A program made the translations under genes and the position numbers. From CAYIVF01 sp964366875 (GTDB taxonomy: Bacteria > Patescibacteriota > Minisyncoccia > Minisyncoccales > Staskawiczbacteraceae): DNA of 7,626 bases. The stretch's first letter is position 1; the number at the start of each line of letters is the position of its first letter. Location of the stretch: positions 1 to 7,626 of the forward strand of contig CAYIVF010000025.1 in NCBI GenBank assembly GCA_964366875.1, read 5' to 3'. The notes under the pieces are model-generated. The model searched no databases. It saw only the letters and a list, made by a program, of their open reading frames with translations, and had not been told where the DNA came from. This document shows positions 1-5,027 of this stretch, one piece after another.

Positions 1-1
1 A

Positions 2-2620
2 TGCACGCAGGACTCAGATTGCGAAAAATCTATAAGTTGCAATGGGGACATGTTAGTGGAAATAAACCGCTTTTGCGACACCGAGGGAAGATGTCAGGAT
101 TATGCGCCGACAACAAAAGATTGCACAATTATAGTGCCCTCAAAATTTAGATGCAATACGGAGGAGCAATCAAATGGGTGGCACGCGGTTGCGGAAAAAG
201 CAAAAGGATATTGCGATTCGTTTTTTATGAAATGTGATACATATTGGCCAGAGGAGGTGTGGGATGACTGCGGATTAGTCAGTGATTATCGTGGCACATT
301 TTGTTTGTTAGGGGAACCTTCGGTGGCCACCACAGTTAATTCTTGTGTAATTATTCAAGGCAGTTATGATTGCGAGACAGCTAACTATGTGGGCGCGGTG
401 GATATATGCGGCTTACATGAGGGACCTACTGGTCCGGCAACATGCAGAGGACAGTATATTGACCAAATGTGGTCACATTATACCTGCCAAGCCGGCGCGC
501 CGGACGCAAATGACAAACCTACCGCTAGTTGTGTTTTTACAGGCACCAGCACCCAATCACTGGATTGCGGCGGTCCGCGAGAGACAACTACTTCTTATTG
601 CGCAGGCGGTGTTAATTGCACTCTTACTATATCTACTGACGGTATGTGCATTATCGGACCAGTTGGCAGTCCTATGTGTTCTCCTATGACTGTAAATATT
701 GTCTGCGATGGTTCTTGCGCCCCAGGCACTCCAGGCGCTCCGGGCGCTCCGGGCAGTCCAGGAGGTCCAGATGAGCCAGGAGGGCCTGGCGGGCCAGGCG
801 GGCCTGGCGGGCCTGGTGATCCGGGCGGGCCAGGCGGGCCGGGCGGTCCTGGCGGTCCGGGTAATCCTGGTGGTCCAGGTGGTCCAGGCGGGCCTGGCGA
901 TCCGGGCTGTCCAGACTGCGATCCTCCGCTTCCTCCTGGTCCTCCTGGTCCTCCGGGTCCTCCAGGCGGTCCAGCCCCAACTGACCCTTGGCATACCAAA
1001 TGCCAAGATCAACAATGCCAATATATTTTAACCGTTGGCCCAAATAGCTGTCAACGAAGTAGCGATTGCCAAAATAGCTCTCACAATGAATGCGATACTT
1101 TTGGGAATTGCGTCTCAATAAACCAGCCAGGTCTTGATTCGTGCCAAATTTATTCTGAATGCGATAATACCCACAACGAATGCAATAGCCAGCAGCAATG
1201 CGTGGTCGTAAATGAGCCAGGCGAGGATAACTGTGAGTCCTGCGACAACAAACATAATGATTGTGTAAATTTCACTTGTCAAGAGGTTCCGGGCGAAGAC
1301 ACTAACCTCTGCTCAACAATTGGAGCTAGTTGCGACAACAAACATAATGATTGTGTGAGTAATGTATGTCAACAGGTTACTGACGAAGGTGATGACCTCT
1401 GCTCAACAATTGGAGCTGCTTGCGACGACAACAAACATAATGATTGTGTAAATTTCACTTGTCAAGAGGTTCCGGGCGAAGACACTAACCTCTGCTCAAC
1501 AATTGGAGCTAGTTGCGACAACAAACATAATGATTGTGTGAGTAATGTATGTCAACAGGTTACTGACGAAGGTGATGACCTCTGCTCAACAATTGGAGCT
1601 GCTTGCGACGACGGCAAACATAATGATTGTGTAAATTTCACTTGTCAAGAGGTTCCGGGCGAAGGCACTAACCTCTGCCGGAATGACAGCCAATGCATAC
1701 CTCCCACTTGTCTGGACGACCCTCATCACACAGAATGCAGAGGGGGTATTTGCGAGTGCGTTGCCGGCGTAGGCGTTGACGAATGCCAGAATAGCGGCCT
1801 GTGCGACGCAATGGCGGGAAATCCTTATGTGGAAAATCTTGAAGCTTCTGCAAGATTATATTGCACTTATATTCCGGCAACAGGCATAGCTTATTTTAGT
1901 TGGGTCTATCAGGATAACGATAATACTGAAAAGAAATTTGTGCTGCAGATAGATGACAACGAAGATTTTTCATCCCCGGAAGTTAATAGGGAATTTGATG
2001 ACCTTAATAATCCTATTAGGACTTTAAACCAGCAAGCAGTTTTTGTAAGAATCAATAATACCGTTCCCTCTGGCGATTATATTAAATACGGCGTTCCTTA
2101 TTATTGGCGCGTAATGGTGCAGGAAAATATAACTAATTTTTATTCTAATTGGATTTATTATAATGATATTTTGGATACCGACAGAGATGGAAACACCAGG
2201 ACATATACATATGAATATCCGCATCCTGCTCCAAATGTCCTGTATGAAGTTTTACCCAGAGTTCCTGCTCCAGCCGAGCGGGCTGATTTCTTTGATTTGT
2301 CTATTTGCTACGATAACAACTTGACTCCTTATTCGTGCAAGGATGTAGTTCAATGGATATATCCTAAGACCTGTTATCTCGGGTCAGATAAATGCTATAC
2401 TTGGTGGTTTGGGGATCCTCATACCCCTTCTAATTATCCTTTGGGCGATAATAACACGATAGGAGAAGATGTTTTTTACACTTATGCTTTGCCTAAGACC
2501 TACCGATCCAGCTTGAGAGTTTGCGACGAGATTTCCTGCTGCAGCGCCGCAAAAAACATTCCGGTAAGAACCGGCGGCGCCAAAGCATTGCCGAAGTGGA
2601 AAGAAATATCGCCGTTTTAA
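2..2620 (+). CDS. Large Cys-rich secreted/surface protein with collagen-like tract, FN3-like and PKD-like domains (5' partial)
   Basis: The frame is open to the left edge: 16 codons before the ATG at 50 continue the same Cys-rich style (CTQDSDCEKSISC), so that ATG is internal and the true start and any signal peptide lie outside. 872 codons are visible. Order: Cys-rich region with no family I recognise (about residues 1-240); collagen-like Gly-Gly-Pro tract (about 242-325); about eight Cys modules of 20-30 residues with C-x(2-6)-C-x(1-3)-N-x-H-N-[DE]-C-x(3-5)-C (about 330-600); an FN3-like domain with the YYWRV strand typical of such folds (about 610-735); and a PKD-like domain with WWFGDP and a YTYALPKTYRSSLRVCD end (about 755-860). 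The high, paired Cys content implies disulfides and export. No C-terminal membrane anchor or sorting motif is visible. Likely a surface or adhesion protein; the role is inferred from architecture, and ligand and anchoring are unknown. Confidence 0.85.
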   Translation, partial: CTQDSDCEKSISCNGDMLVEINRFCDTEGRCQDYAPTTKDCTIIVPSKFRCNTEEQSNGWHAVAEKAKGYCDSFFMKCDTYWPEEVWDDCGLVSDYRGTFCLLGEPSVATTVNSCVIIQGSYDCETANYVGAVDICGLHEGPTGPATCRGQYIDQMWSHYTCQAGAPDANDKPTASCVFTGTSTQSLDCGGPRETTTSYCAGGVNCTLTISTDGMCIIGPVGSPMCSPMTVNIVCDGSCAPGTPGAPGAPGSPGGPDEPGGPGGPGGPGGPGDPGGPGGPGGPGGPGNPGGPGGPGGPGDPGCPDCDPPLPPGPPGPPGPPGGPAPTDPWHTKCQDQQCQYILTVGPNSCQRSSDCQNSSHNECDTFGNCVSINQPGLDSCQIYSECDNTHNECNSQQQCVVVNEPGEDNCESCDNKHNDCVNFTCQEVPGEDTNLCSTIGASCDNKHNDCVSNVCQQVTDEGDDLCSTIGAACDDNKHNDCVNFTCQEVPGEDTNLCSTIGASCDNKHNDCVSNVCQQVTDEGDDLCSTIGAACDDGKHNDCVNFTCQEVPGEGTNLCRNDSQCIPPTCLDDPHHTECRGGICECVAGVGVDECQNSGLCDAMAGNPYVENLEASARLYCTYIPATGIAYFSWVYQDNDNTEKKFVLQIDDNEDFSSPEVNREFDDLNNPIRTLNQQAVFVRINNTVPSGDYIKYGVPYYWRVMVQENITNFYSNWIYYNDILDTDRDGNTRTYTYEYPHPAPNVLYEVLPRVPAPAERADFFDLSICYDNNLTPYSCKDVVQWIYPKTCYLGSDKCYTWWFGDPHTPSNYPLGDNNTIGEDVFYTYALPKTYRSSLRVCDEISCCSAAKNIPVRTGGAKALPKWKEISPF
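725..978 (+). repeat. Collagen-like Gly-X-Y coding tract
   Basis: About 27 Gly-X-Pro triplets in the surface protein. First come GTP/GAP/GSP, then long runs of GGP broken by GDP and GNP, an interruption around GCPDCDPPL, and finally a short run of Gly-Pro-Pro. Gly at every third position with Pro at Y is the collagen signature, but X is mostly Gly rather than Pro. Synonymous codons are mixed (ggc/ggg/ggt, cct/cca/ccg), so the tract is kept at protein level and not only by recent slippage. It probably forms a stalk between the N-terminal Cys-rich part and the Cys modules. Confidence 0.85.
1244..1612 (+). repeat. 183-bp near-perfect tandem duplication encoding pairs of Cys modules
   Basis: Bases 1244-1429 and 1427-1612 match at every position, with period 183 bp (61 codons). 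Each period holds two different 30-31-residue modules: type A (NDCVNFTCQEVPGE) and type B (NDCVSNVCQQVTDEG). A further type A half-copy follows to about 1678, carrying an Asn-to-Gly and an Asp-to-Gly change, giving A-B-A-B-A overall. The period keeps the reading frame. Identity at synonymous sites points to recent unequal recombination or slippage. Confidence 0.93.
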
Positions 2621-2629
2621 AAGGAAATC

Positions 2630-2659
2630 AAGCGGCGGCTCCTGCAGGAGCCGCCGCTT
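2630..2659 (+). terminator. Perfect GC-rich palindrome, probable intrinsic terminator of the surface-protein gene
   Basis: A perfect 30-nt inverted repeat (arms AAGCGGCGGCTCCTG and its complement) begins 10 nt after the stop and runs into a short TTTT tract. With a 4-nt loop the stem would be 13 bp, nearly all G/C. The T tract is short (TTTTG). Because the stem is symmetric and the left side carries only AA, termination on the plus strand is the better reading. Confidence 0.7.
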
Positions 2660-2675
2660 TTGTAGCGAATAGGCA

Positions 2676-2704
2676 TTGCAAAAAATAAGATTTTTTGTTA
2701 TAGT
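2676..2704 (+). promoter_or_regulatory. Sigma70-type promoter of the rpmF-nusB-rnc operon
   Basis: TTGCAA at 2676-2681 and TATAGT at 2699-2704 are separated by exactly 17 nt; each matches the bacterial consensus at 5 of 6 positions. A start site about 7 nt after the -10 would fall near 2711, leaving only about 8-10 nt before the ATG at 2720. That leader has no Shine-Dalgarno sequence, so the mRNA would be nearly leaderless. The promoter sits between the upstream terminator and the first housekeeping gene, as expected. Confidence 0.65.
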
Positions 2705-2719
2705 AAAAATATATTTTTT

Positions 2720-3004
2720 ATGGCAGTTCCAAGACACAAACACACAAGGTCAAGCGTAGGTCAGCGCCGAATGCATTTGTATATAACAAAGGCGGCTTTG
2801 ACTCAATGCCCTAAATGCAAAAAACCAGTTTTACCGCACACGGTTTGCAAGAATTGCGGTTTTTATAAAGGAAGGGAAGTTATTAATGTTTTAGCCGACC
2901 TTACGAAAAAAGAAAGGAAAGCAAGGGAAAAAGAAATAAAAGCCGCAGAGAAAGAGCAAAAACAAGAGAAACCATTAACAATGGAGGAATTATCAAAGAA
3001 GTAA
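2720..3004 (+). CDS. rpmF: 50S ribosomal protein L32 with charged C-terminal extension
   Basis: Structural protein of the large ribosomal subunit. The N terminus MAVPRHKHTRSS matches the conserved MAVPKRRTS-type start. A zinc-ribbon follows, with Cys at 30, 33, 43 and 46 (CPKC, CKNC) around the hallmark PVLPHTVC and then GFYKGREV. This core ends near residue 57, the usual full length of bacterial L32. The remaining 37 residues or so are an unusual Lys/Glu-rich tail (KKERKAREKEIKAAEKEQ), probably helical. First gene of a tight operon: nusB starts 4 nt after its stop. No Shine-Dalgarno sequence precedes the ATG; the start is fixed by the conserved MAVP N terminus. Confidence 0.96.
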   Translation: MAVPRHKHTRSSVGQRRMHLYITKAALTQCPKCKKPVLPHTVCKNCGFYKGREVINVLADLTKKERKAREKEIKAAEKEQKQEKPLTMEELSKK

Positions 3005-3008
3005 AACT

Positions 3009-3434
3009 ATGGCAAGCCGCCACTTATCACGTTCAATCGTAATGCAGTCTTTGTATGAGTGGGATTTTTACAATAGAAAAGGCGTTCTAAAAGAAATTGT
3101 TGCCAGAAACATTAAAGATTTCGGTCCCGGGCTTGAAGATTTAGATTTTATCTGGAGCTTGATAGACGGCATTACAGAACATATTTCAAAAATAGATAAG
3201 ATTATTGAAAAGGCGGCCCCGGAATGGCCGATACCGCAAATTCCGATAATTGACAGAAATGTTTTAAGAATCGGGCTTTACGAACTTTTATACGCAAACA
3301 AAGAAGAAGTTCCGCCCAAAGTAGCCATAAATGAAGCTATAGAATTGGCAAAAACCTTTTCCGGCCAAACGTCGGGAAAATTCGTTAACGGCGTTTTAGG
3401 CACAGTTTACAAACAAATAGAAGAAAAAAATTAA
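3009..3434 (+). CDS. nusB: Transcription antitermination factor NusB
   Basis: NusB binds boxA RNA together with S10 (NusE) and supports antitermination and folding of rRNA transcripts. At 141 residues the protein has normal length and is all-helical in character. Family features include the N-terminal RSIVMQSLYEWDF helix (compare A-x-Q-x-LY), the IDRNVLRIGLYELLY motif (residues 81-95) and the C-terminal signature VPPKVAINEAIELAKTFSG followed by SGKFVNGVLGTV (101-133). It starts 4 nt after rpmF and overlaps the rnc start by one base (TAATG). A GGAGGA lies about 20 nt upstream, too far to be an ordinary ribosome binding site, so translational coupling to rpmF is likely. Grouping with rnc makes sense because both act on rRNA precursors. 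Confidence 0.96.
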   Translation: MASRHLSRSIVMQSLYEWDFYNRKGVLKEIVARNIKDFGPGLEDLDFIWSLIDGITEHISKIDKIIEKAAPEWPIPQIPIIDRNVLRIGLYELLYANKEEVPPKVAINEAIELAKTFSGQTSGKFVNGVLGTVYKQIEEKN

Positions 3435-4129
3435 TGCAGGATTTTTCCATACTAGAAAAAAAATTAGGATTAAAGTTTAAAAACAAAGACTTTTTAACTC
3501 AGGCGTTCGTACACAGGTCTTATTTGAACGAGAATCCGGATTTTCATTTAGACCATAACGAGAGACTGGAATTTTTGGGCGACGCAGTAATAGAGTTGAT
3601 TGTAACCGAGGAGCTTTACAAGCAGTATCCTGAAAAATCAGAAGGAGAGCTGACTAACTGGAGGGCAGCCTTAGTTAATGCTAAGATGCTCACTAACGTT
3701 GCAGAAGAAATGGGTTTTAACGATTTTCTTTTGCTTTCACGAGGCGAAGCCAAAGAGGGCGGCAAGGCGCGAGCCTATATCTTAGCTAATACCTTTGAGG
3801 CATTGGTTGGGGCTATTTATTTAGATTCAGGTTATGAGCCGGCAGACAAATTTATTAAAAAATGTCTGCTTTCAAAGCTTCCGGAAATTATCAAAGACAA
3901 GCTTTATGAAGATGCAAAGTCGCAGTTTCAGGAAGAGGCGCAGGAAAAAATGGGCGTTACTCCTGATTATAAAGTAATAAAAGAATCAGGCCCTGACCAC
4001 CAAAAAAAGTTCATAGTGGGAGTTTATCTCGGGAATGAGCTAGTGGCTGAGGGAGAGGGCTCGTCAAAACAAGAAGCAGAGGAAGCAGCGGCAAAATTGG
4101 CATTAGAAGTGAAGGACTGGAATAAATAA
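3434..4129 (+). CDS. rnc: Ribonuclease III (dsRNA endonuclease)
   Basis: Cleaves double-stranded RNA, notably rRNA precursors. The 231 residues hold the RNase III domain with the signature HNERLEFLGDAVIEL (residues 41-55; E43, E46 and D50 match E. coli E38, E41 and D45) and a C-terminal double-stranded RNA binding domain (about 164-226, ending in GEGSSKQEAEEAAAKLAL). The second catalytic motif reads ILANTFEALVGAIYLD: E122 matches E. coli E117, but N119 stands where E. coli has D114, a metal ligand. The rest looks intact and well conserved. The ATG overlaps the nusB stop by 1 nt, so translation is probably coupled. A strong hairpin lies just after the stop. No Shine-Dalgarno sequence is seen. 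Confidence 0.96.
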   Translation: MQDFSILEKKLGLKFKNKDFLTQAFVHRSYLNENPDFHLDHNERLEFLGDAVIELIVTEELYKQYPEKSEGELTNWRAALVNAKMLTNVAEEMGFNDFLLLSRGEAKEGGKARAYILANTFEALVGAIYLDSGYEPADKFIKKCLLSKLPEIIKDKLYEDAKSQFQEEAQEKMGVTPDYKVIKESGPDHQKKFIVGVYLGNELVAEGEGSSKQEAEEAAAKLALEVKDWNK

Positions 4130-4136
4130 TTATCAC

Positions 4137-4208
4137 GCAGGAATAAAGATATTTTTCAACACGCCAAACCCACGGCCTCCCCGAATTGAAAAATATCCTT
4201 ATTCCTGC
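4137..4208 (+). promoter_or_regulatory. 72-nt inverted repeat, long RNA hairpin between rnc and rpsP
   Basis: Arms 4137-4159 and 4186-4208 are complementary at 22 of 23 positions (one A:C mismatch) and enclose a 26-nt, C-rich, A/C-biased loop containing CCTCCCC. It begins 7 nt after the rnc stop. A 23-bp duplex is about two helical turns, the size RNase III prefers, so it may be a processing or mRNA-stability site for the rnc transcript. No clear T tract follows, which argues against a simple intrinsic terminator. A dispersed palindromic element is an alternative. Structure is seen; function is inferred. Confidence 0.7.
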
Positions 4209-4237
4209 TTCATTATTAAAAATAAAAATTTGAAATT

Positions 4238-4807
4238 ATGCTTACTATTCGCTTAACAAGAAAAGGTAAAAAGAACCAGCCATTTTTCAGGGTGGTGGTT
4301 ATTGACAAAAGAAGGTCATCAAAAGGCGGAAGAGCTGTTGAGGATTTAGGATACGTTGATCCTTTAACAAAGAGAAAGAACTTAAAGAAAGAAAGAGTGC
4401 AATATTGGTTGTCAAAGGGAGCTAAACCATCTGATACAATACACAATCTTTTGGTTTCGGAAAAAATTATAGACGCAAAAAAAATTCACGTTGCTAAAAT
4501 AAAAAAATCAAAAGAGGCAACCCCAACTGGAGCTCAAGCGCCAGCAGCAGTTGTAACTCCGGAGGAAAAACCAGCCGAACCCGCGCCTGAAGCGCCAGCC
4601 GAACCAGCACCAGAATTAACTCCAGAAGAAAAGCCGGCAGAACCTGCACCAGTAGAACCCGTACCAGCAGAACCCAAGTCTGCTGAGCCAGAGAAGGTAG
4701 TTGAAGCCGAAAAGCTCGTAGAAACACCTGCGCTAGCAGAACCTGAAAAAGCAGCAGAGGAAGTAATACCAAAAGAAGTAAAACCAACCGAAGAACCGAA
4801 AGCTTAA
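4238..4807 (+). CDS. rpsP: 30S ribosomal protein S16 with long Pro/Ala/Glu-rich tail
   Basis: Small-subunit assembly protein. The first 80 or so residues are S16: MLTIRLTRKGKKNQPFFRVV, then RSSKGGRAVEDLGYVDP (27-42), then the KKERVQYWLSKGAKPSDTIHNLL region (50-72), which together are diagnostic. Typical S16 proteins are 75-90 aa. Here about 100 more residues follow, a disordered-looking tail of Ala, Pro, Glu, Lys and Val with a repeated unit TPEEKPAEPAP at residues 107 and 128. The DNA of the two units has diverged at synonymous sites, so the repeat is old or maintained. It is separated from rnc by the hairpin region. The expected downstream partners (rimM, trmD, rplS) are absent; accessory DNA follows instead. 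No Shine-Dalgarno sequence is seen, only an A/T-rich leader. Confidence 0.95.
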   Translation: MLTIRLTRKGKKNQPFFRVVVIDKRRSSKGGRAVEDLGYVDPLTKRKNLKKERVQYWLSKGAKPSDTIHNLLVSEKIIDAKKIHVAKIKKSKEATPTGAQAPAAVVTPEEKPAEPAPEAPAEPAPELTPEEKPAEPAPVEPVPAEPKSAEPEKVVEAEKLVETPALAEPEKAAEEVIPKEVKPTEEPKA

Positions 4808-4821
4808 AAAATTTGAGGATA

Positions 4822-4849
4822 TTGACAAAGCGTTATTAAAGAGTATCAT
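4822..4849 (+). promoter_or_regulatory. Strong sigma70-type promoter downstream of rpsP
   Basis: A perfect TTGACA (4822-4827) and TATCAT (4844-4849, 5 of 6 consensus) are separated by 16 nt, starting 14 nt after the rpsP stop. Transcription would begin near 4856, exactly where similarity between the two leader copies starts. An intrinsic terminator follows at 4937-4960, so the promoter would make either a roughly 105-nt RNA or, by read-through, the mRNA of the ATPase gene. Confidence 0.6.
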
Positions 4850-4875
4850 AAAAATATAATATAAATTAATTCGTT

Positions 4876-4920
4876 TTGGTGGCACTTTGGTGTTATCGAG
4901 GCGCAAAAAACATGAATACA
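4876..4920 (+). repeat. Upstream copy of the ATPase translation-start region (direct repeat 1)
   Basis: Shares TTGGTGGCA, then TTATCGAG, then AAAAACATG and ATACA, in the same order, with the segment at 4989-5027. The two copies differ by two 3-nt indels, so both read LVA..YR..KNM.T in frame. Weaker similarity (ATAATAT, TTAAT) reaches back to 4856 and 4974. This copy stops after four codons from its ATG. Copies are about 110 nt apart and separated by the terminator. Confidence 0.75.
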
Positions 4921-4936
4921 TCTTAATTTTATTTGG

Positions 4937-4960
4937 AACAGAAATTGCTTCTGTTTTTTT
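4937..4960 (+). terminator. Intrinsic terminator between the two leader copies
   Basis: A 7-bp stem AACAGAA/TTCTGTT with a 5-nt loop ATTGC runs directly into five more T residues. Textbook form on the plus strand. It could end the rpsP transcript, the short leader RNA, or both, and would control read-through into the ATPase gene. Confidence 0.75.
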
Positions 4961-4988
4961 AGTTGTTCGTTAAATAATATTAATAGTC

Positions 4989-5027
4989 TTGGTGGCAAAA
5001 AGTTATCGAGACAAAAACATGGATACA
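4989..5027 (+). repeat. Downstream copy of the start region (direct repeat 2), at the ATPase gene start
   Basis: Second copy of the repeat at 4876-4920. It contains an in-frame TTG (4989), GTG (4992) and the ATG at 5019. GAGACAAA precedes this ATG by 3 nt, and the identical GAGACAAA-N3-ATGG also occurs at the start of the 46-aa gene at 6954. No strong promoter was found between the terminator and this copy. Confidence 0.7.

Larger units (their letters stand above)
4856..4960 (+). ncRNA. Putative short terminated transcript (leader, attenuator or small RNA)
   Basis: The interval is defined by the predicted start site after the TTGACA/TATCAT promoter and the intrinsic terminator at 4937-4960. 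It contains the first copy of the ATPase gene's start region, with ATG at 4912 giving only MNTS then stop, or TTG at 4876 giving a 16-codon frame. It could be an independent small RNA, an attenuated leader, or the relic of a duplicated gene start. No known riboswitch family is recognised. Only the promoter, the repeat and the terminator are seen; production of an RNA is inferred. Confidence 0.4.

Noticed and set aside
595..999. Minus-strand frame of 134 codons reading as a collagen-like Gly-Pro-Pro protein
   Set aside because: It is the reverse complement of the Gly-Gly-Pro tract: GGN-CCN repeats read backwards in one frame also give GPP. It has no independent start context, and the plus-strand Cys-rich frame clearly explains the region.
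557..1118. Other long frames over the collagen tract on both strands
   Set aside because: Low-complexity Arg/Ala/Trp/Thr- or Leu/Asp-rich translations caused by the GC-rich repeat having few stop codons.
1241..1680. CRISPR-like array from regularly spaced repeats
   Set aside because: The repeats are in frame, encode Cys modules inside a long gene, and the material between them is itself repeated, so there are no unique spacers.
2384..2743. Minus-strand 119-codon frame crossing the terminator and rpmF promoter
   Set aside because: Its translation has no recognisable features and it lies over the PKD-like coding end, a palindrome and a promoter.
4186..4216. Promoter for rpsP (TTGAAA at 4186 with CATTAT at 4211)
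   Set aside because: The spacer is 19 nt, the -10 matches only 4 of 6 positions, and the -35 lies inside the hairpin arm. Too weak to list.
4494..4787. Minus-strand Leu/Val-rich frame opposite the S16 tail, resembling a membrane protein
   Set aside because: The antisense of Glu/Ala/Pro-rich codons gives Leu/Val/Ala-rich text. S16 is continuous on the plus strand through this part.
4963..4986. Promoter directly before the ATPase ATG (TTGTTC with TAATAG)
   Set aside because: The spacing is only 12 nt; no acceptable pair was found between the terminator and the start.
4989..5018. TTG at 4989 as start of the ATPase gene
   Set aside because: The ATG at 5019 is a stronger start and leaves a normal N terminus before the conserved region. 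The option stays open because the indels between repeat copies are frame-preserving.
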